From the NCBI RefSeq assembly GCF_030643905.1, contig NZ_CP121446.1:558001-622000 (forward strand): a stretch of DNA of 64,000 nt. Reading direction: 5' to 3'. The notes below the pieces were generated by a model, which was not told where the DNA came from, did no database searches, and saw nothing but the letters and a program-made list of their open reading frames with translations. Shown in pieces: positions 36,518 through 45,351 of this stretch. The stretch is from Flavobacterium sp. IMCC34852 (GTDB lineage Bacteria; Bacteroidota; Bacteroidia; Flavobacteriales; Flavobacteriaceae). Every line of letters starts with the position of its first letter. Positions within the stretch are counted from its first letter, which is position 1. Made by a program: the position numbers and the translations under genes.

Positions 36518-37180
36518 ATGGGTATAGAAAGTTTTAATTGGAAAAGTCTTTTTATTAATGAAGAGACAAATCAACCAAAAAATGAAGAAGTTAAATCAAC
36601 TTCGTTTCCTCAAAACAATAAATTTCCTGACGCTGAAACAAATTTGAATCCCGTAAACCTTAATGCTAATCCTTTTTTAGGGGAAGTTTTAGAAGTTTAC
36701 CAAAAGGGATTTGAAGGATTAAATGCTGATGGCTTTGATTTTTTCGAATTGTACAAATCGGTTAATGCTGTTGGGGTTACCAATCCGCAAAGCTATCAAA
36801 TGGCTTTTACCATGGGTAAAACCATCAATCCTAATTTGACAAAGGAATTTCTTTTAGAGAAAGCAAAGTTTTATTCCACAGAAATCGAAAAGGTTTACGA
36901 AAAGTACAATATAACCGGAAACTCCAAGAAATCGGATTTAAACTTAAAGATTAATGAAGAAAAGAAAAATCTGAGCAAGAATATCAGTGATTTAGAAGCT
37001 CAACTGGCGCAATTGCAAAAAGAATTGGAAGCCAAAAAAATAGAATTGAGCAGAATTGACAGCGACAATGCACAAGAGTTCTCAGAATTGCAATTAAAAA
37101 TAGAGGCTAATAATATGGCCAAACAAAAAATTCAAGACTCAATAAACTTAGTGGTAACAGGAATCAATCAATACTTGTAA
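36518..37180 (+). CDS. unknown soluble coiled-coil protein, first gene of the ABC/OmpA/AAA operon
   Basis: A 220-residue protein with no signal peptide or membrane segment. The first 60 residues are polar and probably disordered. A helical part with GVTNPQSYQMAFTMGKTINP follows near residues 85-110, then a strong Lys/Glu/Gln coiled coil near 140-200. No family is recognised. It ends one base before the next gene, so it is co-translated with the membrane coiled-coil protein and could be its soluble partner. A 118-base gap with AT-rich sequence precedes it; no exact TAnnTTTG promoter was found there. Confidence 0.75.
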   Translation: MGIESFNWKSLFINEETNQPKNEEVKSTSFPQNNKFPDAETNLNPVNLNANPFLGEVLEVYQKGFEGLNADGFDFFELYKSVNAVGVTNPQSYQMAFTMGKTINPNLTKEFLLEKAKFYSTEIEKVYEKYNITGNSKKSDLNLKINEEKKNLSKNISDLEAQLAQLQKELEAKKIELSRIDSDNAQEFSELQLKIEANNMAKQKIQDSINLVVTGINQYL

Positions 37181-37181
37181 G

Positions 37182-38303
37182 ATGAACAAATACGAACAGG
37201 AAAAAAGTACACTATTAGAATTACCGATATTAAAACACTTTGACGAATCCAAAGGCGAAATTGCCTTAAACACCAATACCTTAAAAAAAGGCGAAAAAGG
37301 ACTTTTTTGGGCTCTGGCTTTAGCTTTAATGGGAGTTGGCGGCTATCTTATTTGGACGTATATCATTCCGCCATTATTCACCATGTTGGGACAAGTGGTT
37401 GCCTTATCTGCGACAGCCGTTTTCCTGATTTTTTTAGTCTTGATGTTTCCGGTAATTATGAAAGGACTCCGATTTGCTACCAAAAACCTTCACAAAGCTT
37501 TAATTCAAAGCAATCCATTCAATGAATTGGAAGAGCAAAAAGAAAAGATGCTGAAAAATCGCGAGGTTTTTAAAAATACCAAAGCAAAGTTAAAAGGCCT
37601 GAAAAACGAAATGGAAATCGAAGCCGCCAAGTCTGAAAAAGAAGCCAAAGACTTCCAAGAAGATGTTTTGAGTCTGCAACGTCAATCCGAAAAATTGAAA
37701 TCAGCCATGGATGAAATGGTAAAAATCAACGGAATCGGAGCCAAAGACACTGACGAATATGTAGCGCTTCAAAGTGAATTGGCCAAAAAATTAAGTGATT
37801 CCCAACGAGTATCAAACCAATACGAGCAAAGCAAAAGCTTTATCCAAAAATACGGCGTAAGAGCCAATGTTTTAGGTAAAATGGATAGAAAATTAACCCT
37901 TGCCGGAACTGCTATCGACATCAAAATTGCCGATTTCGATACAACCATTACCATGTTGCGCAAAGAATATGAATTTGCCAAAAATGCCAAAGCCGCTACC
38001 GAAAGTGCCAAAAGCGCCATGATGTTTACCAAAGACTGGGAATTGGAATACGCTTTAGAAGTCGTAACATCAACTATCGCACAAGACATTGCCAGAACTT
38101 CGGAAAACCTTATTGATATCGATGCGTTAACGTCTAAATATTCGGTAGACAATGATGAATTGTATTCGCGCTTAGATTCGTTGGCAGATGAAATCAAAAC
38201 CGGTGACAACACCATTCCGGATTCTACAAAATATACCAGTCCGAATTACAAAATGACTAAAGAGGACAAACAAAATGCCGGAGGTTTCGGAGATATTTTT
38301 TAA
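37182..38303 (+). CDS. membrane-anchored coiled-coil protein, 373 aa
   Basis: Two membrane helices lie near residues 41-62 and 70-92, followed by a cytoplasmic-looking coiled coil from about 110 to 290 rich in Lys, Glu and Ala, and a polar tail. The pattern of a long helical hairpin is reminiscent of PspA/ESCRT-III-like or TelA-type membrane-stress proteins, but I cannot assign it to a family. It lies between the soluble coiled-coil protein and the OmpA-fused binding protein. It may scaffold the ABC complex at the inner membrane. Confidence 0.75.
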   Translation: MNKYEQEKSTLLELPILKHFDESKGEIALNTNTLKKGEKGLFWALALALMGVGGYLIWTYIIPPLFTMLGQVVALSATAVFLIFLVLMFPVIMKGLRFATKNLHKALIQSNPFNELEEQKEKMLKNREVFKNTKAKLKGLKNEMEIEAAKSEKEAKDFQEDVLSLQRQSEKLKSAMDEMVKINGIGAKDTDEYVALQSELAKKLSDSQRVSNQYEQSKSFIQKYGVRANVLGKMDRKLTLAGTAIDIKIADFDTTITMLRKEYEFAKNAKAATESAKSAMMFTKDWELEYALEVVTSTIAQDIARTSENLIDIDALTSKYSVDNDELYSRLDSLADEIKTGDNTIPDSTKYTSPNYKMTKEDKQNAGGFGDIF

Positions 38304-38331
38304 TTGAAAATCAAACTAATTTTATATAAAA

Positions 38332-40146
38332 ATGGGAAAAATTTTAAGAACAACTAAATTAACAACTTTATCAGAATTTTTAATCGTAGTTGTCGGAATT
38401 GGTGGCATCTTGGCGGGAATTTATTTCTTATCTCCCGGATTAAGAACAGCCGTTTCCAAACAACTTAATGGAATAGAACTTAATACGCAAGACGTAAATA
38501 ATGTAACCAATGCGGAGAAAATCGCATTGCCTTCTAAAGAAATTTCTACCGAAGTTTCCAATAAACCTTTAGTGAGAATCGCAGGGTATGCTTGGAATGC
38601 TCAATCGGGAATGATTGTTTCTAATGGTGGACCAAAAACCACCAAAGGCTCTTTGATGGAAAAAAATGGAGTAAATCTTGAAATCATCCGTCAAGACTGG
38701 TTATCAGAATTGCGCAACATGCAAATGAAATTTATTGAAGAATTTGATGGCGGAACAGAATTCCCGTCTTCGGATAAAAGTGCTTTCGCCGTTATGATCA
38801 TGGGTGACGGAGCGCCATTCTATATCAGCTCGGTACAAAAAGCATTAGACGAAAAATACGGGAAAGACAAATACCATTTGCAAGTAATGGGTGCAGTCGG
38901 AATGAGCTACGGAGAAGATAAATTAATCGGTCCACCAAGCTGGAAATCAAATCCGAAAAGCATGAAAGGCGCTGTTATCTCTGCCGTTTTAGGCGATGGT
39001 GACTGGGTAACTACGGTGAACTACTGTTTTGCTAACGGATTAAAAGTGAATCCTGATCCAACAACTTACGATGCTGATGCCGTAAACATCTATCCTTCAG
39101 AAAATGACGATTATATCAAATCAGCGGAAGAGTTGATTAAATCTCAAACTACCGGTTGGTCAGTGTCTTTGAAAGAAGTAATAAACGGTAAACTAACCGG
39201 AAAATCAGTAAACAGAAAAATCGATGGTTGTGCCACTTGGACACCCGGAGATAAATTAGTTTTCGACAAACTTTCTGGTTTTGTAGACATTGTTTCTACT
39301 AAAGAATTCAACAACCAAATGCCAACGGTATTAATTGGTTTAAAAGAATGGGCAACCAAAAATCCGGATATCGTGACAAACATTTTGAAATCGGCTTTGA
39401 CCGCTTCTAACCAAATGAAAAACTACGATGACTGGAGAGTGAGAGCTTCTGAAGCTGTTACAGATACTTACAAGATGGAAAGCCCTGAATATTGGTACAA
39501 AATGTTCCAAGGACAGCAAGGCACCAAAAACGGCTTGACTTACAACATGGGTGGTTCCAAGGTGTTTAACTATGCTGACGGAATGCAATACTTCGGAATG
39601 ACCGATGGCGTTAACCGATACAAATCCGTATACAACCAAGTAGGAACTTATTTAACCGAATTGAATCCCTTTGGGTTCAACGAAAATGTCGGAAGAGTGG
39701 TTCCTTATGAAGAAGCGGTGAATCTTTTCTTTATGAAAAACATCAACGATATCGAATCAACTGCAGCTGACAAAGCGGACTATACGGCTCAAGCTACTGA
39801 AGTAATGGCTTCCGGAGAATGGAAAATCAACTTTAGCTCTGGTAGCGCGTCTATCCAAAGCAATTCTAACAAAGATTTAGAAAGAATTTACAACCTTTTG
39901 GTACAAGCCGAAAATTCTAAATTAACGATAGTAGGACACACAGACAATGTTGGTGGTGATGCGGCAAATATTCCTTTATCCAGAAACAGAGCGCAAGCTG
40001 TAGTAGATTATTTGAAACAAAAAGGCATTCCTGAAAGTCGTTTCCAATTAATCGACGGAAAAGGCGCCAGCGAACCGGTGGCGGACAACAGCACCGAATC
40101 GGGCAAAGCCAAAAACAGAAGAGTAGTAATTACATTCTTGAAATAA
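38332..40146 (+). CDS. membrane-anchored substrate-binding protein fused to an OmpA domain
   Basis: A 604-residue protein. One N-terminal hydrophobic segment near residues 13-34 has no lipobox, so it is probably an uncleaved anchor. Residues about 80-490 look like a type 2 periplasmic binding protein of the kind that serves TauC/SsuC-like ABC importers (including VRIAGYAWNAQ, VLIGLKEWATKNPDIV). Residues about 495-604 are an OmpA/MotB-like peptidoglycan-binding domain with TIVGHTDNVGG, SRNRAQAVVDYL and KAKNRRV. The fusion would tie a solute-binding domain to both membrane and cell wall. Permease and ATPase genes follow. Confidence 0.85.
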   Translation: MGKILRTTKLTTLSEFLIVVVGIGGILAGIYFLSPGLRTAVSKQLNGIELNTQDVNNVTNAEKIALPSKEISTEVSNKPLVRIAGYAWNAQSGMIVSNGGPKTTKGSLMEKNGVNLEIIRQDWLSELRNMQMKFIEEFDGGTEFPSSDKSAFAVMIMGDGAPFYISSVQKALDEKYGKDKYHLQVMGAVGMSYGEDKLIGPPSWKSNPKSMKGAVISAVLGDGDWVTTVNYCFANGLKVNPDPTTYDADAVNIYPSENDDYIKSAEELIKSQTTGWSVSLKEVINGKLTGKSVNRKIDGCATWTPGDKLVFDKLSGFVDIVSTKEFNNQMPTVLIGLKEWATKNPDIVTNILKSALTASNQMKNYDDWRVRASEAVTDTYKMESPEYWYKMFQGQQGTKNGLTYNMGGSKVFNYADGMQYFGMTDGVNRYKSVYNQVGTYLTELNPFGFNENVGRVVPYEEAVNLFFMKNINDIESTAADKADYTAQATEVMASGEWKINFSSGSASIQSNSNKDLERIYNLLVQAENSKLTIVGHTDNVGGDAANIPLSRNRAQAVVDYLKQKGIPESRFQLIDGKGASEPVADNSTESGKAKNRRVVITFLK

Positions 40147-40154
40147 TAAAAAGC

Positions 40155-40182
40155 AAAAAGCTGTCAGCAATGGCAGCTTTTT
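40155..40182 (+). terminator. intra-operon hairpin before the permease gene
   Basis: Arms 40155-40166 and 40171-40182 pair over 12 bp with one wobble around loop GCAA; T residues end the right arm. It lies between the binding-protein gene and the permease gene, where a partial terminator would keep the binding protein more abundant than the channel. Confidence 0.6.
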
Positions 40183-40192
40183 ATCTCTTACT

Positions 40193-40963
40193 ATGATAAA
40201 ACTCTTCACGCCTTTTGAAAAAATTGCCAAGTCTCAAAAAGCTATCATTCTAGCCGTTTGGGTTGCTATTTTACTGCTGATTTGGTTCTTAGGAACTTCT
40301 GGGCAAAAACATCTTTTCCCTTCGCCTTCTCAGGTTTTGGAAGGTTTCAGAGGATTGTATAACGAAGGATTGGTGGTGCATATTTTCAACTCCTTAAAAC
40401 TGTGTTTTATCTCCATTGTTTTGGCTATAACTATTGCTTTGCTTTTTGCTTACAGTTGGCCGATTCCATTATTAAAACCAGTGTCGGAATTTGTAACCAA
40501 ATTTAGATTTCTCCCTTTTACTGGCTTGTCATTCTATATCACATTGGTTATCCACGATGCCCGAAATATGCAAATCTGGATTATGGTTATTTTTTTAACG
40601 ACATTCTTAACAACCTCTTTAATTGCTGTGATTAAAGATATCCCGGAAGAAGAATTTGACCACGCCAAAACACTCAAATGCAGCCGATGGGAAGTTCTTT
40701 GGCAAGTCATAGTCTTAGGCAGAATCGATTATGTAATTGATGCTATCCGTCAAAATTTAGCCATTACTTGGATGATGTTGGTTACAGTAGAATCAATTGT
40801 TGTGGCTTCAGGAGGTTTAGGGTTTTTAATCAAAAACTCGGATAAGTTTATGAACCACGGCAGAATTATTGCCCTGCAAATTATCATTCTTTTGATTGGA
40901 TTGTTTTTGGATTGGAGCATTAACTATTTGAGAAAAGCACTTTTTAGATATTCAAAAATATAA
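40193..40963 (+). CDS. ABC transporter permease, TauC/SsuC-like
   Basis: A 256-residue inner-membrane protein with six hydrophobic segments of the binding-protein-dependent transport (BPD) type. The N-terminus resembles TauC/SsuC: helix, then GQKHLFPSPSQVLEGF. The EAA-like loop that docks on the ATPase is EEEFDHAKTLKCSRWEVLWQVI near residues 150-172. SSuC-type systems import sulfonates and similar anions, but the substrate here is unknown. It starts 46 bases after the binding protein and ends 3 bases before the ATPase. Confidence 0.9.
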   Translation: MIKLFTPFEKIAKSQKAIILAVWVAILLLIWFLGTSGQKHLFPSPSQVLEGFRGLYNEGLVVHIFNSLKLCFISIVLAITIALLFAYSWPIPLLKPVSEFVTKFRFLPFTGLSFYITLVIHDARNMQIWIMVIFLTTFLTTSLIAVIKDIPEEEFDHAKTLKCSRWEVLWQVIVLGRIDYVIDAIRQNLAITWMMLVTVESIVVASGGLGFLIKNSDKFMNHGRIIALQIIILLIGLFLDWSINYLRKALFRYSKI

Positions 40964-40966
40964 CCT

Positions 40967-41797
40967 ATGGATTTTTCATTTAAAGAAACAGTATTATATG
41001 TTGAAAATCTAAGCGTGGCTTATGACGACACGGTAATCATTAAAGATATTAACCTAACCGAAAAAGATGTTGTGAGAAACGGTGTGGATTGTACCGGACA
41101 AGTAATCGCTTTTGTAGGCAGATCAGGCCGAGGCAAATCTACTTTTTTCAAAGCCTTAACCGGATTAGTGCCTTTGCATACCGGTAAAATTTTAATCAAA
41201 GATTTTGAAAGCGAAGATCCGGCAGCCGCCAAAATGGTAAAAGAAGGTGACATCGGTTTGGTAAACCAAAAATACACGTTGTTCCGACATAAAACAGTGA
41301 CCCAAACCCTCAGGTTTGCCCTGAGAAAAAGCACACTTTCAGAAACTGAAAAAGATAAAAAAATAAAAGATTACATTCACCAATGGGGTTTAGAAACCTG
41401 CGCCGATAAATACCCGAATGAATTGTCGGGCGGACAGCGTCAGAGAACGGCCATCATTGAGCAGCTTTTCTCTTCGGATAAATTCATTGTGCTCGACGAA
41501 CCATTTTCTGGTTTGGATGTCGGCAACATTGAAGAAGTTAAACAATCATTCGAATTGCTAAGCAGTTTGTCGGAATACAATACGGTGATTTTTTCCACGC
41601 ATGACATAGAATTGGCTTTGCAATTGGCACAATCTATTTATGTTATTGGTCACCCAACAATCAATGGAGAAAAGAAAGATTACGGTACGATAGTGGCCAA
41701 ATACGATTTACGTGAAATGGGATTGGCATGGAAAGAAGTTGGGGAAAAACACGACAAACTCTATGATGAAATTGTGCGTCAAATGATGAATTCTTAA
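40967..41797 (+). CDS. ABC transporter ATP-binding protein
   Basis: A 276-residue ABC ATPase with Walker A GRSGRGKST at residues 51-59, signature LSGGQ at 153-157, Walker B IVLDEP at 174-179 and switch His in STHD. The Q-loop is at VNQKYTLF. It forms the motor for the adjacent permease. It has a longer, unusual first loop (VVRNGVDCTGQ) before Walker A compared with SsuB/TauB. The AAA+ gene starts 25 bases later. Confidence 0.92.
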   Translation: MDFSFKETVLYVENLSVAYDDTVIIKDINLTEKDVVRNGVDCTGQVIAFVGRSGRGKSTFFKALTGLVPLHTGKILIKDFESEDPAAAKMVKEGDIGLVNQKYTLFRHKTVTQTLRFALRKSTLSETEKDKKIKDYIHQWGLETCADKYPNELSGGQRQRTAIIEQLFSSDKFIVLDEPFSGLDVGNIEEVKQSFELLSSLSEYNTVIFSTHDIELALQLAQSIYVIGHPTINGEKKDYGTIVAKYDLREMGLAWKEVGEKHDKLYDEIVRQMMNS

Positions 41798-41821
41798 GCC
41801 AATTAAAAGAGCATAAATCAC

Positions 41822-43336
41822 TTGAAAAAAAACAATCCCATATCGTTTTTAGAAGATTCTTTTTTATCAATAAAGGAATACTTGGAAGGAGAAATGAATC
41901 CGAAGAAACCTTTTTTTGATGAAAAATTCATCCTGCAATTAAAAGTCGAGACCACTTCGCTTTTATCATTGTGCGAAACACTGAATGCAGATCAAAAAAT
42001 AATCAAAGCTCTGAACGCCTTGATTAATCAAAACAACACTAAAGAAATACAATACAAAGCCGAACATTTTTTCCTGTCGGATTTAATTACGGTGTATAAC
42101 CAACAGTCGGCCAAGGAAGATGAAAAGGCAAGGTTTGTTTTGGCTTATTATTTTGATGTTTTGAAAAACCATCAATTTGCCGATGCTAATGCCATTCAGA
42201 CCTTGAATAGGTTGGTCGCCAATCCTGATTTCAAAGCCAATTTAGACCATATCAGAAAGCAAAATGTTTTGCATTCCATTGACCAAAAAAGCAACCAAAG
42301 TTTTTTGATTACAGCATTGTCACAAACCAAGAGTGATAAACTTCAGCAGACTTTAGAGGCAATGAATAATTTTGCAACGTTGGCTTTTAACCTCAGTTTT
42401 GACAAAGCAGCCTTAGACCAAATTGTGGCCTCTGCCCAATCCAAAGAAAAAAACAGCGCAGTAAACAATCTTCCCGATAATGATTCGCTCGAAAAAGTGC
42501 TCGAAGAATTACACCAATTAGTCGGTTTAGAAAAAGTTAAAAACGATGTCAAAGAATTAATTAACCTCTTGGAAATCCAAAAAAGAAGGGATTCCGAAGG
42601 ATTAAAAAACATTGATATTACTTTGCATACTGTATTCCTCGGACCTCCGGGAACCGGGAAAACTTCGGTGGCAAGATTGTTAAGCCGAATTTACAAACAC
42701 TTAGGATTTTTATCCAAAGGACAACTCTACGAAACCGATCGTGAAGGAATGATTGCCGGGTATGTTGGACAAACAGCGACCAAAGTGGATAAAGTAGTTC
42801 AGGAAAGTCTAGGCGGCGTTCTTTTTATAGACGAAGCTTATGCGCTCACTCAAAACCTGATGGGGAATGACTACGGAGCCGAGGCAGTCAATACATTGCT
42901 GAAAAGAATGGAAGACCATCGCGATGATTTGTCGGTGGTAGTGGCCGGTTATACTGAGCCGATGAAAATATTTGTCGAATCAAATCCGGGTTTGCGCTCG
43001 CGTTTTAACCGCTTTTTTTATTTTGACCATTTCACAGCAGAGCAACTGTATCAAATTTTTGAAACGTTCTGCAAGCAATCTGATTTTATCATAGATGAAA
43101 GTGCCAAAGAAAAACTGGAAGACACATTTGACCTTTTGGTAGACCAAAAAGACGACAGCTTCGGAAACGCCAGAGTAGTGCGAAACTTGTTTGAAAAATG
43201 TGTTCAAAATCAGGCCAATCGCATCATTAAGTTGACTAAAATTTCGAAGAAAACCCTAAAAACCTTTACCGAAGAAGACATTCCGGAACCCAAAGACACC
43301 CAAGAGCAGGTTTCCTTTTCTGTAGATAAAAAATAG
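41822..43336 (+). CDS. CbxX/CfqX-type AAA+ ATPase with an unknown helical N-terminal domain
   Basis: A 504-residue protein with a TTG start (the first ATG, at residue 25, would cut the conserved-looking helical start). Residues 1-230 are helical and unassigned. The AAA+ core has Walker A GPPGTGKT at 274-281, Walker B VLFIDE at 333-338, sensor 1 near VVVAGYTE, the arginine finger in GLRSRFNRFF near 390-398, and a sensor-2-like GNARVVRNLFE. CbxX relatives remodel partner complexes, for example activating Rubisco. Being last in the ABC/OmpA operon, it probably acts on that complex. A terminator follows. Confidence 0.88.
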   Translation: MKKNNPISFLEDSFLSIKEYLEGEMNPKKPFFDEKFILQLKVETTSLLSLCETLNADQKIIKALNALINQNNTKEIQYKAEHFFLSDLITVYNQQSAKEDEKARFVLAYYFDVLKNHQFADANAIQTLNRLVANPDFKANLDHIRKQNVLHSIDQKSNQSFLITALSQTKSDKLQQTLEAMNNFATLAFNLSFDKAALDQIVASAQSKEKNSAVNNLPDNDSLEKVLEELHQLVGLEKVKNDVKELINLLEIQKRRDSEGLKNIDITLHTVFLGPPGTGKTSVARLLSRIYKHLGFLSKGQLYETDREGMIAGYVGQTATKVDKVVQESLGGVLFIDEAYALTQNLMGNDYGAEAVNTLLKRMEDHRDDLSVVVAGYTEPMKIFVESNPGLRSRFNRFFYFDHFTAEQLYQIFETFCKQSDFIIDESAKEKLEDTFDLLVDQKDDSFGNARVVRNLFEKCVQNQANRIIKLTKISKKTLKTFTEEDIPEPKDTQEQVSFSVDKK

Positions 43337-43348
43337 CAACATAAATCC

Positions 43349-43378
43349 AAAAGAGTCAATAACCATTGGCTCTTTTTT
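43349..43378 (+). terminator. intrinsic terminator of the ABC/OmpA/AAA operon
   Basis: Arms 43349-43360 and 43365-43376 pair over 12 bp with one wobble, loop AACC, followed by T residues. It marks the right edge of the six-gene operon. Confidence 0.85.
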
Positions 43379-43404
43379 ATTACTTTTAAAATAAAATTTA
43401 ACCG

Positions 43405-43842
43405 ATGGAAGTCAGAGAACTCACCACCATACCCGAGATGCTGGAGCAATTCAGCACCATCCAATTTCTGTATCCGAATATGACCATCGAACGCTATGAA
43501 GCTTTCCTGAAAGATATGATTCCCAAGAGCTACAAACAAGCCGCTGTTTTCGAAGACAATGTTTGTGTCGGATTGACTGGCTTTTGGTTTGGCACGAAAT
43601 TATGGACCGGAAAGTACATCGAAATCGATAATTTTATTGTGCATCCCGACCATCGGCAAAAAGGTATTGGCACCATAATTTCTGATTATATCGATAATAA
43701 AGCCAAAGAATTAGAGTGTACTTGTATCGTCTTAGATGCGTTTACCGGAAATTTTCCGGCGCACAAATTCTATTACAATTTAGGCTATGTACCCAGAGGT
43801 TTTCATTTTATTAAAACTATTGACGAAAATGGATTTTCATAA
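43405..43842 (+). CDS. GNAT-family N-acetyltransferase
   Basis: A 145-residue GNAT protein. The acetyl-CoA-binding motif A is VHPDHRQKGIGTIISDYI (Q/R-x-x-G-x-G/A) near residues 90-106; the later CIVLDAFTGNFPAHKFYYNLGYVPRGFHF matches motif B. The substrate amine is unknown. It has weak context: between the terminator of the preceding operon and the flippase gene. Confidence 0.88.
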   Translation: MEVRELTTIPEMLEQFSTIQFLYPNMTIERYEAFLKDMIPKSYKQAAVFEDNVCVGLTGFWFGTKLWTGKYIEIDNFIVHPDHRQKGIGTIISDYIDNKAKELECTCIVLDAFTGNFPAHKFYYNLGYVPRGFHFIKTIDENGFS

Positions 43843-43855
43843 TCCAATAAAAACC

Positions 43856-43863
43856 TATTTTTG
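43856..43863 (+). promoter_or_regulatory. -7 promoter element for the flippase-dut gene cluster
   Basis: Reads TATTTTTG (TAnnTTTG) 20 bases before the TTG start at 43884. No -33 TTG at the expected distance. Confidence 0.4.
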
Positions 43864-43883
43864 CTATACTAACCCGAATTACT

Positions 43884-45350
43884 TTGAGTCTCTATAAAAA
43901 TCTTTTTAAGCAAACCCTTATATACGGACTGGCAACAGTTTTTCCCAGAATTATCAGTTTTATTCTGAATCCGTTGTTTGTTTATTATTTGCCCGATAAG
44001 AGTAATATGGGAGAAGTATCGGTTATTTTTGCCTACTTGGTTTTTTTCAATGTAGTCTTGTCCTACGGGATGGAAACGGCGTTCTTCCGATTTTACAATA
44101 GCGAAGACAACAAAAAAAGCGTCATTTCAACAGCCACCATTTCTTTATTTTGGTCCTCAATTGGATTTTTGGTTTTGGCTTTATTGTTTAGAAAAACATT
44201 GTCCGGTTGGTCGGGAATTGGGGTAGAATATGTTACCTATACCATTTGGATTTTAGCACTTGATGCCTTAGCTATTATTCCCTTTTCTAAATTAAGAGCT
44301 GAGCGAAAACCTATGAAATATGCCGTGATTAAAATGGCGAACGTTACTATAAACTTACTCTTAAACGTTTTCTTTTTGGCCTTTTTACCCAAGCTTGTAG
44401 CCAATAATCCCAATGGTTTTTTAAGCACGATTTACTATGAAAACTTCCCAATAGGGTATATTTTTATTGCCAATGTTGCGGCCAGTTTGTTTACTTTGTT
44501 GGTTTTGATTCCAAACTACATTCATATTTCTTGGAATTTTGATAGGGTTCTTTGGAAAAAAATGATGAAATACGGACTGCCTATTTTATTTGCCGGCATT
44601 GCCTTTGCCATCAACGAACACTTTGACAAAATCCTTTTAGATTGGATGCAGGTGCCTATGTCTGACATTGGAGCTTATTCGGCTTGTTATAAGATAGGAA
44701 TGTTTATGGTACTTTTCAGAACCGCTTATACCTTAGGAATTGAACCGTTCTTTTTTAGCCATGCGGCCAACGATAATGCACAGCAAACCTATGCTACGAT
44801 AACCAAGTATTTTGTAATTTTCGGGTCATTTATTTCCCTGTTTGTCATTGTTTTTGTCGATTTGTTGAAGTTTCCTATTGTACCTGATGCGAAATATTGG
44901 GACGCTATTAAGGTCGTGCCACTGATTGTCTTTGCTAATTTCTTTTTGGGAATTTACACCAATCTTTCCGTTTGGTACAAATTAACGGACAAGACTAAAG
45001 TTGGGGCTTATATTTCCATTGTGGGCGCAGCCATAACACTGACATTGAATTTTTTATTAATCCCATCCATGAGTTATTACGGTTCGGCCATTGCTACGAT
45101 TGCGGCTTACGGCAGTATGATGTATATTTCGTATCAATTGGGGCAAAAACACTATCCGATTCCGTATGACTTTAAAAGGATTTTCGGCTATATCGGATTG
45201 TCTGTCTTGCTTTCGGGGATTTCATTTTACATTCCGGTTTTAAGAGAAAATTATCCTTTAAAAATAATTTTACTATCGTTATTTTTATACTTTATTTACC
45301 ACAACGAAAAAGAAACCTTACTTCGAATTATCAAAAGAAAAACCAAATAA
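43884..45350 (+). CDS. oligosaccharide flippase (MOP superfamily)
   Basis: A 488-residue protein with about fourteen membrane helices, beginning [24 protein letters not shown], typical of Wzx/MviN-like lipopolysaccharide biosynthesis proteins. It uses a TTG start; the first ATG is well inside the conserved helix region. It probably flips a lipid-linked glycan or related lipid. It is a second flippase, distinct from that at 5163-6491. dut starts one base after its stop. Confidence 0.85.
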   Translation: MSLYKNLFKQTLIYGLATVFPRIISFILNPLFVYYLPDKSNMGEVSVIFAYLVFFNVVLSYGMETAFFRFYNSEDNKKSVISTATISLFWSSIGFLVLALLFRKTLSGWSGIGVEYVTYTIWILALDALAIIPFSKLRAERKPMKYAVIKMANVTINLLLNVFFLAFLPKLVANNPNGFLSTIYYENFPIGYIFIANVAASLFTLLVLIPNYIHISWNFDRVLWKKMMKYGLPILFAGIAFAINEHFDKILLDWMQVPMSDIGAYSACYKIGMFMVLFRTAYTLGIEPFFFSHAANDNAQQTYATITKYFVIFGSFISLFVIVFVDLLKFPIVPDAKYWDAIKVVPLIVFANFFLGIYTNLSVWYKLTDKTKVGAYISIVGAAITLTLNFLLIPSMSYYGSAIATIAAYGSMMYISYQLGQKHYPIPYDFKRIFGYIGLSVLLSGISFYIPVLRENYPLKIILLSLFLYFIYHNEKETLLRIIKRKTK

Positions 45351-45351
45351 A

